Assembly (NCBI GenBank): GCA_948470905.1
Contig: CAOKQK010000004.1
Span: 1 to 64,000 of the forward strand
Source of the DNA: an uncultured Lachnospiraceae bacterium
Lineage (GTDB): Bacteria > Bacillota > Clostridia > Lachnospirales > Lachnospiraceae
DNA length: 64,000 bases
Direction: 5' to 3'
Below are positions 8,608 through 15,890 of the stretch, piece after piece; within the stretch, counting starts at the first letter, position 1; each line of letters opens with the position of its first letter. The notes beneath the pieces were generated by a model. That model ran no database searches and was not told where the DNA came from. It worked only from the letters and a program-made list of their open reading frames with translations. The position numbers were made by a program, and so were the translations under genes.

Positions 8608-10390
8608 TTTCGGACTCATCCTCATCCACATAAAACGAGCTCTGGGCGCTGTACATGATCCTGTACAGCCCCTCCTGTCCCATCAGTTCCTCATGGTTCC
8701 CGTCCTGAACGATATGCCCGCCGTCCAGCACCAATATCCTGTCCGCAAGCCTCGCACTGGCTAACCTGTGGGAAATGAGCAGCACGCTCCTCTGGGAAAA
8801 GATCCGGGAGAAATTCTCATACATCCGGCTCTCCGCAATCGGGTCAAGGGCGGCTGTGGGCTCGTCCAGGATCACCCAGGCGGCATCCGACACGAAAGCC
8901 CGCGCCATCGCCACCCTCTGCCACTGACCGCCGGACAGATCCTGCCCGTCCGCTGCAAGCTTCCCCAGATTCCTGTCCAGACCTTTCTCCGCGTCCTCCG
9001 CCAGCTCCCTGCCGCCTGCGGCTTCCAATGCCGCCAGAAGCTTTCCGTCATCTTCCAGCGCCCCCATGCCGCCAAAGGCAATATTTTCCCTCAGTGTCAT
9101 TTGATAACTGCAGTAATCCTGAAATACTACGGCCAAAAGCTTCCTGCGAGCCTCCTCCGTCAGCTCCCTCACAGGCGCCCCTCCTATGGTAATGCGTCCC
9201 TCCGTGGGCGCATACAGCCCCAGCATCAGCTTGATCAGGGTAGACTTGCCCGCGCCGTTCTCCCCCACGAAGGCGATATGTTCTCCCTCCCGGATGCAGA
9301 AACTGACATTGCGCAGGATCTCCCTGTCCGTACCCGGATACCGGAAGCTCACATGGTCAAACACAATATCCTTCCCCAAAGTCCGGTCGATCTGTCCCAG
9401 ATCCCCCCTGTCCGGCAGCGCTTCAAACTCCATGTAAAAATCCAGCAGAAACGCGTTCTGGAACAGGCTCGACACCCGATTCCCCACACTGTTGATGCCT
9501 CCGCTCACGCTGCGCACATTGGTCAGCGCCGCCGTAAACTGCCCCAGACTCACTTTTCCCTTCAGAAAGCTGTAGCCCAGGACCGCCGTCATAAAGACAA
9601 AATAGATTGCCCGGAGCACACAGCTTGCCACATTGAGAAACGCCATACGCCTGCCCTCCTGCCAGTTCTTCCGCTCCAGCGCCTTACTGTAGGCAGCCCA
9701 TTTGTCCGCAAGCAGCCTGTCCGCCGAAAAAAGCTTCATCTCGTACATGGCGTTTTTGTCGGCAAGAAGACTCTTTAAATCCGCCAGCCTCCTCTTCTCG
9801 TCCGTGGTCTGTTTATGCAGCCGTTTGCGCCCGCGGGCGGTCTGCCAGGAAAAGAACAGCATGGGCACACCCAAAAACAAAGTCCCCACCCCAACCCAGG
9901 GAGAAATGGCGAAATAGACTGCCATGACACTGACCACCGACAGGATGGTTTTCAGCGTGTTCACCACAGCTTGAAAGACATTGGAGATCATCTTCTGGGG
10001 TTCCCTGGACATGCGCTGAAAAAGCTCCTGGGTCCCCTGCTTCTCAAAGTCCGCGTACTCCAGCTTCATGAGCCTGTCCATGATATCAGGCGCCATACGC
10101 TCCGTGAGCGTCAGATTGATCACCCTGGCCTGATAACCTCCCACCCACGATATCGTCACCCACAGGATCAGCATTACCACATAGCTGCCGCCCCATACCG
10201 CCACCGGCCCTATGGCTCCCGCCCCCTGCGCCCAGGCACAGGCGCTGTCCACCAGATACCTCTGCAGCACAATCTGCACCCCCGCAAAGGTCCCCGGCAC
10301 CAGCTGGCTCACAAGATAAACAAGCACCCGGAACGGCGCGTAATGCCAGGCGGTCTTCACCGCAAAAAAAGAATTTTTGAATACTTTCAT
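8591..10390 (-). CDS. ABC exporter half-transporter (membrane plus ATPase), first of a pair
   Basis: Partner of the next ABC gene. The start MKVFKNSFFAVKTAWHYAP at 10390 has TAGGAG seven bases upstream; the frame extends eight codons further without a ribosome site. The N-terminal half holds the transmembrane domain. The ATPase half has Walker A GENGAGKSTLIKLM, signature LSGGQWQRVAMARAF and Walker B AAWVILDEPTAALD. The last residues (SENNLCR) are encoded inside the right end of a family A repeat, so the natural C-terminus may have been altered by that element. Upstream lie a 38-bp promoter-proximal sequence shared with another gene and a 21-bp tandem direct repeat suited to a LytTR regulator. 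Confidence 0.93.
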   Translation of the reverse strand: MKVFKNSFFAVKTAWHYAPFRVLVYLVSQLVPGTFAGVQIVLQRYLVDSACAWAQGAGAIGPVAVWGGSYVVMLILWVTISWVGGYQARVINLTLTERMAPDIMDRLMKLEYADFEKQGTQELFQRMSREPQKMISNVFQAVVNTLKTILSVVSVMAVYFAISPWVGVGTLFLGVPMLFFSWQTARGRKRLHKQTTDEKRRLADLKSLLADKNAMYEMKLFSADRLLADKWAAYSKALERKNWQEGRRMAFLNVASCVLRAIYFVFMTAVLGYSFLKGKVSLGQFTAALTNVRSVSGGINSVGNRVSSLFQNAFLLDFYMEFEALPDRGDLGQIDRTLGKDIVFDHVSFRYPGTDREILRNVSFCIREGEHIAFVGENGAGKSTLIKLMLGLYAPTEGRITIGGAPVRELTEEARRKLLAVVFQDYCSYQMTLRENIAFGGMGALEDDGKLLAALEAAGGRELAEDAEKGLDRNLGKLAADGQDLSGGQWQRVAMARAFVSDAAWVILDEPTAALDPIAESRMYENFSRIFSQRSVLLISHRLASARLADRILVLDGGHIVQDGNHEELMGQEGLYRIMYSAQSSFYVDEDESENNLCR

Positions 10391-10404
10391 ATTTATACTC
10401 CTAT

Positions 10405-10442
10405 GTTGACACAATATCCTTCTGTTCTAACATTTTAACACA
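10405..10442 (-). promoter_or_regulatory. 38-bp promoter-proximal sequence shared with the HAD gene
   Basis: Read on the minus strand, this segment matches 32834-32871 on the plus strand at 33 of 38 positions without gaps. It carries a TAAAAT -10-like box and ends in TTGTGTCAAC. It lies 15 bases before the ABC start codon. A shared regulator or promoter type is the simplest reading. Confidence 0.6.
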
Positions 10443-10461
10443 GTCCGGGAAGCCCTTTCAC

Positions 10462-10503
10462 TTTCACGTCATTTTTGTCGGGTTTCATGTCACTTTTGTC
10501 AGG
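10462..10503 (-). promoter_or_regulatory. 21-bp tandem direct repeat, candidate LytTR operator
   Basis: Two adjacent 21-bp units (10462-10482 and 10483-10503) match at 18 of 21 positions; on the minus strand each reads close to GACAAAAGTGACATGAAA. A two-helical-turn spacing of direct repeats just upstream of a promoter is the known binding geometry of AgrA/LytTR regulators, and a LytTR gene lies 2 kb away. Confidence 0.6.
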
Positions 10504-10599
10504 AGAATATTTTGAACCAAAGATTCCTATTACAAGATACGCCAGCCGGCAGCCCTTCCCATTCTGAGCCGCAGGGGCAGGCGCTGCTTCCGGTGCTGC

Positions 10600-12072
10600 T
10601 TATCCAAATGGCGTGTGGACTGTACTCTCCTTGGGAAGCCTCACCGCCGCCGTGAACTGCCCTATGCCGCCCGCCGCTTCCCGAACACTGTCGTCTGCAC
10701 CCGCCCTTGCTTCCCGGGCACCGCCTGCCTTCGCCGTGCGTATGCCTTTCTCTGCTCCTCCACTGGAGCCATAGACAGAGCCATTCACGGACAGCGCCAG
10801 CTCCCCTCCGTGGCTGTGGACAATCCGCTCCACGCTGCGCAGACCGATACCGTGTCCCACCAGGTTGTCCCTGTCTCTCTTACTGCTCTTTCGGATATCG
10901 CTGTCCGCAGCCCTGACAATCGTGGGATTCTGTACTGACAGCAGTATTTCCTCCTCATTTTCCCAAATCCGAAGCCGGATCCACCTGTCCCCTTCCAGCC
11001 TCCCACATGCCTCTATGGCATTGTCCAGCAGATTCCCGAACACGCTTCCTATCTCGTCCGGCGAAAGCGGCAGCTGCAGGAGCCCTCCAAGCTCCAGCTG
11101 CATCCGGATCCCCACCCTGCGGGCGGCAGCAGACTTGTCCGCCAGCACTGCATCCAGATAGAAGTTCCCGCTTTTTACCGGCAGGACAATGGTATCTACT
11201 TCCTCCCCGAATACCTTCAGGTATTCCTCCGCCCTCTGGCAGTCACCCTCTTTCACAAAATGCCTCAACAGGCTGATATGGTTCTTCATATCGTGCCACA
11301 GCTCCCGCATACGCTGATAATTGTTTTCCAGGCTCCGGGCATACCTCTCCTCCGACTGGACCTGCAGCCTGTTAAGACGCTGCCTCTCCTTCTCCGCGGC
11401 ATGGATTTCATAGCGCCACAGCAACCCATACAAAAGACCGTAGGCACAGATGCATGCTGACACCCTGCCAAGCTGCAGCCACGGACTGCCCCCATCCTCC
11501 AGAAGCAGCATCCCCATGAAAAATACCGCCGCCCCTGTGAGCAGTCCCTCCACGTACAAATGAAGCATTTTCAGCCCTTCCATATCCCCTTCCGGCGGCT
11601 GTTCCCTCTCCGGCAGAAACTTTCCCGCCAGAAAAAGTCCCAGGAAAACGCCTTTGGACAACAAAAAGGCCAAAAAAAGCAGGGGGCTGTCCCCTATAAT
11701 GATTCCTTCCACAATCAGCAGGCTGATCCTGTCCAGATACAGTGCGGGCATGAGCACCCGGATTCCAAGCCCAACCGCCCGCAGACCGCCTTGCAGGCCA
11801 CAACCGTCCCCAGACAGACCTTTCACGCCTTCCCCTACAGACGCCCTTCGATGGTTCTCCTCGCCGCCCCCTACAGACGCCCTTCGACGGTTCTCCTCAC
11901 CGTCCCCTACAGACACCTTTCGACGGTTCTCCTCACCGTCCCCTGCAGACGCCTTTCCGCGGATCCCTTTATTGCCTTCTGTCAAATGTTCCTGCCGCCA
12001 GGACAGGCATGCCGCACAGACCGCCAGGCATACAGACAACAGACCGTTAATTGTCTTGACCATTGCTATCAT
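10600..12072 (-). CDS. GHKL sensor histidine kinase (AgrC-like, HPK10 type)
   Basis: Membrane sensor kinase for the LytTR regulator encoded upstream. I choose ATG 12072 (MIAMVKTINGLLSVCLAVC) with GGGAG eight bases before it. A first membrane helix is at residues 4-23. An odd linker of 12-residue repeats (SVGDGEENRR-like, about residues 35-80) follows, then several further helices (for example LLFLAFLLSKGVFLGLFLAG). The phospho-acceptor motif LWHDMKNHISLLRHF is near residue 259, the N box GSVFGNLLDNAIEA and the G box GHGIGLRSVERI. This is the peptide-sensing kinase class. The repeat linker between the first and second helices is unusual. Confidence 0.9.
   Translation of the reverse strand: MIAMVKTINGLLSVCLAVCAACLSWRQEHLTEGNKGIRGKASAGDGEENRRKVSVGDGEENRRRASVGGGEENHRRASVGEGVKGLSGDGCGLQGGLRAVGLGIRVLMPALYLDRISLLIVEGIIIGDSPLLFLAFLLSKGVFLGLFLAGKFLPEREQPPEGDMEGLKMLHLYVEGLLTGAAVFFMGMLLLEDGGSPWLQLGRVSACICAYGLLYGLLWRYEIHAAEKERQRLNRLQVQSEERYARSLENNYQRMRELWHDMKNHISLLRHFVKEGDCQRAEEYLKVFGEEVDTIVLPVKSGNFYLDAVLADKSAAARRVGIRMQLELGGLLQLPLSPDEIGSVFGNLLDNAIEACGRLEGDRWIRLRIWENEEEILLSVQNPTIVRAADSDIRKSSKRDRDNLVGHGIGLRSVERIVHSHGGELALSVNGSVYGSSGGAEKGIRTAKAGGAREARAGADDSVREAAGGIGQFTAAVRLPKESTVHTPFG
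11815..11968 (-). repeat. 36-bp tandem repeats inside the kinase gene
   Basis: About four in-frame copies of a 36-bp unit encode 12-residue repeats of the form (K/R)(A/V)S(A/V)G(D/G)GEEN(R/H)R. They lie between the first and second predicted membrane helices. Copies are close enough for slippage to change copy number. Confidence 0.8.
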
Positions 12073-12466
12073 TTTTACGCTCCCTGTCCCCTTCAACGGA
12101 CTACTTATACCTTTCCTTCCCCCTCAGCCAAATCCCATATGCACTATCTTGTCTATTCCCGCTGGTATTTGTCTCCATTCCCTCTCCTAAAAACAGCAAT
12201 TTAACTTCCAATCATTTTATATGATGCAATAATGCTTTTTTACAAAGCTCCTTTAGTGGGCACTGATGCCCTTTCCGCAATGTATTTCTGTGCATCCGTA
12301 AAGTGAACATCGCCCCACTTACTCCATTATAATTCCATAAACTACAAAAGAGAACACCCGTAATACTGCACAGGTATTCCCTTCTCACTATCCTCTTAAT
12401 TCCCGCTTTCACCGCCGCGCCTGGGCATGCTTCACCTGAAACCTTGTCAGGGGATAAACATTACCT

Positions 12467-12589
12467 TCAATTCTTTTTTATGTTCCCGGTATCTCCAAAC
12501 TCAAATTCCACAGATATTGATATACTCTTTCCTTTGGGGAAATTCATGCAGCCCTGCTGCAAACTGAAAGCTGTCCAAAATAGTTCCAT
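12467..12589 (-). CDS. Candidate small peptide, 40 residues, between regulator and kinase
   Basis: The 544-bp space 12073-12616 has no conventional gene. This 40-residue frame (MELFWTAFSLQQGCMNFPKG start) has GAGG ten bases before its ATG and lies between the response regulator and kinase genes on their strand. That is where some quorum-sensing systems place a peptide gene. It has one cysteine (residue 14) and no obvious leader. It does not match the AgrD pattern I know, and no AgrB-type processing protease is seen. It may not be a gene. Confidence 0.25.
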   Translation of the reverse strand: MELFWTAFSLQQGCMNFPKGKSISISVEFEFGDTGNIKKN

Positions 12590-12616
12590 AAAGCACTGTC
12601 CTCAAAAGGATATTTA

Positions 12617-13336
12617 TCAGCTCCCAATATCCTTCAGCAGCACTGCCGCCCGCACCTTATCCATGCAGGCACGGCTCACGGGAACGCGTCTTCCGTCCGT
12701 CAGCTCAAGCTCCGACCCTGTGAGACGGCACAGATACCTCATATTCACCAGGAAACTTTTATGGCAGCGCAGGAATACATCATGGGGGCCTCCTGCAAGC
12801 TCCTGTTCCAGCTGGTCCAGATTCCCGTAAAAGCGACGCTCATCCTGCCGGGTGTGGAGCAGGATAACCCGCCTGCTGCTCTCCAGGTACAGGATATCCC
12901 TCATGGGGACACGAAAACTTTCACGATTGTACTGATACATAAAATATTGTCCGGAATACAGTTCTTCACGGATGTCCCGCAATACCGACGGCAGCATTTG
13001 ATCCAGCTGGTCCTTCAAAAGATAGCGGAATGCCCTTACCTCATAGCCCACCTGCATATATTCCGCAAAAGCCGTCACATACACGATCAGCCCCCCGTCG
13101 CCCATCCTCCGAAGCTCCCGGGCGGCAGAGATTCCCTCATCGCCCTCCCTGCCCATCTGGATATCCAGGAAATACGCGTCGAAGCGCTCTCCCTGTCCTA
13201 CTGCCTCCAGCAACGGGCTTACGCTGTCAAATTCCCGGACATTGACCTCCAGGCCACAGTCAAAGGCGTATCTTATCATTTCCCGGTGAAGCAGCTCCCT
13301 GTATTCCTTCTGGTCATCACAGACAGCCACCTCCAT
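12617..13336 (-). CDS. LytTR-family response regulator (AgrA/VirR-like)
   Basis: Two-component regulator. The receiver domain (residues 1-120) has acidic residues CDD at 6-8, the phospho-acceptor Asp58 in YFLDIQMG and the conserved Lys in FRYLLKDQ. The C-terminal LytTR DNA-binding domain (about 140-235) shows FRVPMRDILYLESSRRVILLH-type strands and FLRCHKSFLVNMRYL. The ATG at 13336 is only three bases after the infA stop, with GGAGAG inside the end of infA, so it is probably co-transcribed with adk-map-infA. The kinase gene lies downstream on the same strand. Confidence 0.93.
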   Translation of the reverse strand: MEVAVCDDQKEYRELLHREMIRYAFDCGLEVNVREFDSVSPLLEAVGQGERFDAYFLDIQMGREGDEGISAARELRRMGDGGLIVYVTAFAEYMQVGYEVRAFRYLLKDQLDQMLPSVLRDIREELYSGQYFMYQYNRESFRVPMRDILYLESSRRVILLHTRQDERRFYGNLDQLEQELAGGPHDVFLRCHKSFLVNMRYLCRLTGSELELTDGRRVPVSRACMDKVRAAVLLKDIGS

Positions 13337-13339
13337 GGA

Positions 13340-13558
13340 TTACTTATCTCTCCAGATAATGCGCCCCTTGCTCAGGTCGTAAGGCGACAATTCCAGAGTC
13401 ACCCTGTCTCCCGGCAGGATACGGATGAAGTTCTGGCGGAGCTTGCCGCTGATATGCGCCAGCACCCGATGCCCATTCTCCAGCTCTACCTGAAACATCG
13501 TATTGGGCAGCTTCTCCACCACAGTTCCTTCAATTTCAATTACATCACTTTTAGACAT
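13340..13558 (-). CDS. infA: Translation initiation factor IF-1
   Basis: Single OB-fold protein that binds the 30S A site during initiation. It has 72 residues ([20 protein letters not shown] start, [13 protein letters not shown] end), the family's usual length. The start has AGGAGG six bases upstream. It is preceded by two modules of the family B leader (13571-13765) and followed after three bases by a response regulator rather than rpmJ. The break between infA and rpmJ is the point where the usual ribosomal gene order is interrupted. Confidence 0.97.
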   Translation of the reverse strand: MSKSDVIEIEGTVVEKLPNTMFQVELENGHRVLAHISGKLRQNFIRILPGDRVTLELSPYDLSKGRIIWRDK

Positions 13559-13570
13559 ATATTTCCTCCT

Positions 13571-13765
13571 AAATATAGTTCCGCCTCTGCACTTCTACGC
13601 CCCTTTGGCTGGGAGATATTTTCAGCTGCATAGTTCGCATCTGAAAATCCTCCCGGGGCGTATCCGTTTCGAGGCTGTTTTTCCAGTTCCCGCCTGCGGG
13701 AACTTGTTCCGCCTCTGCACTTCTACGCCTCCCGGGGCGCATCCGTTTCGAGGCTGTTTTTATAG
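13571..13765 (-). promoter_or_regulatory. Family B structured leader upstream of infA (two tandem modules)
   Basis: On the minus strand there are two modules, each starting AACAGCCTCGAAACGGAT. The conserved cores are at 13706-13729 and 13578-13603 (GGGGCGTAGAAGTG continuing to GAGGCGGAAC). The second module keeps an ATACGCCCC/GGGGCGTA stem enclosing a GATTTTCAG/CTGAAAATATC stem. The first has lost the inner hairpin but keeps GTTCCCG/CGGGAAC. The AGGAGG of infA follows nine bases after the last core. Confidence 0.75.
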
Positions 13766-14038
13766 TCATTCTTTCCTGCAATCCCTGTCATTATATTGTT
13801 TCAGTGCATACTTTATCTCTTCGGCATACACTTTTTCGCCATTCTGCAGCTTCTTAAGCAATGCCTGATCCACCGTCCTGTTTATGGGCTGCACATGCTT
13901 CAGGCGCTTCTTTTTAGGCTTTTCGGGTGTTTTCAGCCGGCCGTCGCACAGGTACACAAAGTCTTTCTCCTGCCCCACAACCACATAAAGAGCATCCTTA
14001 TCATGTCCCGCCTTCGATATCGCCAACTGTCCAATCAT
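13766..14038 (-). CDS. KOW-domain RNA-binding protein (ribosomal L14e-like)
   Basis: Small KOW-fold protein found between map and infA in many Clostridia, probably ribosome-associated; its role is not established. It begins MIGQLAISKAGHDKDALYVV, where the KOW motif binds RNA. A lysine-rich middle (KTPEKPKKKRLKHVQP) follows. I prefer ATG 14038, seven bases after AGAGG, over the ATG two codons upstream. The product has about 90 residues. Its position in the adk-map-KOW-infA block is normal for Lachnospiraceae. Confidence 0.88.
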   Translation of the reverse strand: MIGQLAISKAGHDKDALYVVVGQEKDFVYLCDGRLKTPEKPKKKRLKHVQPINRTVDQALLKKLQNGEKVYAEEIKYALKQYNDRDCRKE

Positions 14039-14167
14039 ACTCATACCTCTGTGAAATCAGTACCCTCGCCGCATCCGCCAGATGCTCGTGCAAGCACAGC
14101 ACTTGGCACATTACCTGCTGGATCCAACACTCAAACCCGCTGCCGTGCATTATCCGTCAGCAGCTTC

Positions 14168-14920
14168 TTAATACAATGTCAATATCTCCGGCTCACCCTC
14201 CGTGATCAGGATGGTATTCTCATAATGAGCTGACAGGGAGTGATCCTCCGTCACCACCGTCCAGTCATCATCCTCCCATTCCACGTCCGCCCTGCCCATG
14301 TTGATCATGGGCTCGATTGCCAGCGTCATGCCCACACGGAGCTTTGGCCCCCTGCGCGGCTGGGCGAAATTGGGAATCTGGGGATCCTCATGGAGCCGTG
14401 TTCCCACGCCGTGCCCCACAAGATCCCTCACGATTCCGTAGCCGTAAGGCTTTATATACGCCGCAATGGCATTGGAAATATCAAACAGATGATTGCCGGC
14501 TTTTGCCATCTTTATACCTTCAAAAAAACTCTGCTTTGTGGCGTCTATCAGCCTCTTTGCCTCCGGACTGATCTGGCCCACCGCATGGGTCCTGGCAGCA
14601 TCGGAATGATAGCCCTTGTAAATCAGGCCCGCGTCCAGGCTGACAATATCGCCCTCCCGAAGGATGCGGTGCTTGTTGGGGATGCCGTGAACCACCTCAT
14701 CGTTCACCGACACACAGATACTGGCCGGATAGCCGTTATAGTGCAGGAAATTGGGGATGCCGCCCAGCTTGCGTATCAGCTGGTCCCCCTTGATGTCAAT
14801 ATCCTTGGTGGAAATACCGGGACGCACATATTCTTCCAGCTCCTTATGTACGATCGCCAGCAGCCGACAGGACTCCCTGATCAGCTCTATCTCCCGCTCT
14901 GTCTTGATGATTATGCTCAT
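14168..14920 (-). CDS. map: Methionine aminopeptidase type I
   Basis: Removes the N-terminal methionine from nascent proteins. The start is ATG 14920 (MSIIIKTEREIELIRES); the open frame reaches upstream into adk. The metal ligands of the pita-bread fold are visible: Asp in VSLDAGLIYKG, Asp in HSDAARTHAVG, His in LVGHGVGTRLHE, Glu in LAIEPMINMG and Glu in HYENTILITE. The product has 250 residues. There is a four-base gap after adk, so the two are translationally close. The 130-bp gap to the KOW gene shows only a degenerate family A fragment. Confidence 0.95.
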   Translation of the reverse strand: MSIIIKTEREIELIRESCRLLAIVHKELEEYVRPGISTKDIDIKGDQLIRKLGGIPNFLHYNGYPASICVSVNDEVVHGIPNKHRILREGDIVSLDAGLIYKGYHSDAARTHAVGQISPEAKRLIDATKQSFFEGIKMAKAGNHLFDISNAIAAYIKPYGYGIVRDLVGHGVGTRLHEDPQIPNFAQPRRGPKLRVGMTLAIEPMINMGRADVEWEDDDWTVVTEDHSLSAHYENTILITEGEPEILTLY

Positions 14921-14924
14921 ACCT

Positions 14925-15566
14925 TCACCCCAATATCCCGACGATCGCCCCAAAGACGTCCTTCATATCCTGAGTGCCGTCCACGGTCTTCAATATGCCC
15001 TTGCGGGTATAGAACTCGATCAGGGGCTGGGTCTGCTCATGGTATACCTGCAGGCGCTTTTGCACAGTCTCCGCCTTATCATCATCCCGGAGCACAAGCT
15101 CACTGCCGCAGCTGTCGCATACTCCTTCTTTCCGCGGCGGGATATGCTCCATGTGATAAGTGGCGCCGCACTTTAAGCATGCACGCCTGCCCGACATCCT
15201 CTTTACGATATTCTCATCCGGCACATCCACATCCACGGCAAAGTCAATTTCTTCATTCCTGCCCGACAACGCCTTGTCAAGTTCCTCCGCCTGAGGTATC
15301 GTCCTGGGAAATCCATCCAGCACATAGCCGTCCTTACAGTCCGGCTTGCCAACCCTGTCCAGCAGCATGCTGACCGTCAGCTCGTCGGGGACCAGCTCGC
15401 CCTTATCCATGAAGCTCTTTGCCTTCATGCCCAGCTCCGTACCGTTCTTGATATTTGCGCGGAAAATATCTCCTGTTGAAATATGAGGGATACCGTACTT
15501 TTCCGCGATCATCTTCGCCTGTGTGCCTTTTCCGGCTCCGGGCGCGCCTAACATTATAATCTTCAT
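14925..15566 (-). CDS. adk: Adenylate kinase (zinc-containing type)
   Basis: Catalyses ATP plus AMP to two ADP. The start MKIIMLGAPGAGKGTQAKM at 15566 has GGAGG about ten bases upstream; the longer open frame is not family-like. The P-loop GAPGAGKGT is at residues 7-15 and the LID carries a four-cysteine zinc site (CLKCGATYH and CDSCGSEL). The product has 213 residues. In related genomes secY lies directly upstream; here the upstream neighbour is a pectate lyase gene and adk has its own promoter, so this block is detached from the spc operon. Confidence 0.96.
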   Translation of the reverse strand: MKIIMLGAPGAGKGTQAKMIAEKYGIPHISTGDIFRANIKNGTELGMKAKSFMDKGELVPDELTVSMLLDRVGKPDCKDGYVLDGFPRTIPQAEELDKALSGRNEEIDFAVDVDVPDENIVKRMSGRRACLKCGATYHMEHIPPRKEGVCDSCGSELVLRDDDKAETVQKRLQVYHEQTQPLIEFYTRKGILKTVDGTQDMKDVFGAIVGILG

Positions 15567-15589
15567 TCCAAATCCGCCTCCCAAATCTG

Positions 15590-15670
15590 CTTCACTTCCT
15601 CGCGGCATCCGCCAAAATCCCAGGGAATATGCTCCCCTGCATCCGGCTCACTGCCCACGGGAAAAAAGCC
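15590..15670. repeat. Family A element, degenerate partial copy in the adk leader
   Basis: It contains CCTCGCGGCATCCGCCAAAA and a later CTCACTGCCCACGGGAA, the two arms of the family A element, with a decayed middle. It lies between the adk promoter and start codon. Confidence 0.5.
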
Positions 15671-15703
15671 TGCAGGCTCCGCGCATTCACAAACTCCATA
15701 GCC

Positions 15704-15732
15704 ATTGTACCCATTTTCTCATAAGTTTGCAA
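15704..15732 (-). promoter_or_regulatory. Sigma-A promoter for adk-map-KOW-infA
   Basis: Minus-strand TTGCAA (15727-15732) and TACAAT (15704-15709) are exactly 17 bases apart. Transcription would start near 15697, about 130 nt before the adk ATG. This supports the second ribosomal block being an independent transcription unit. Confidence 0.8.
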
Positions 15733-15780
15733 TATCTATCCGTATAAAAAACAATCAAATTTTCATCTTTATAAAAATTT

Positions 15781-15870
15781 CCACCTGCGGCGCAGCCGAT
15801 CCAACGGACCGCCTGCGCTGCAATCAAATTGCAGGCGGACAAACCCATTGGATGACAGCCCCACAGGCGG
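15781..15870. terminator. Large nested hairpin downstream of the pectate lyase gene
   Basis: Three nested complementary pairs are seen: CCACCTGCGG with CCACAGGCGG-type outer arms, ATCCAA with TTGGAT, and CCGCCTGC with GCAGGCGG around a TGCAAT/ATTGCA inner stem. There is no long T run, so it may stabilise the mRNA end or block polymerase from the adk side rather than act as a classic terminator. Confidence 0.45.
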
Positions 15871-15890
15871 AGCTTTATTGATCCTGCTGT

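Noticed and set aside
8768..9778. Plus-strand open frame of 336 codons opposite the ABC exporter
   Set aside because: Antisense to an exporter with intact Walker and signature motifs; composition is that of a reverse-frame shadow.
12212..12412. 66-residue GTG-started frame between kinase and regulator genes
   Set aside because: No ribosome site and no recognisable peptide or AgrB/AgrD features; the 40-residue frame beside it has better signals, though also weak ones.
13569..13781. 70-residue minus-strand frame between the KOW and infA genes
   Set aside because: It lies entirely in the family B leader and its residues reflect the repeat; no independent ribosome site.
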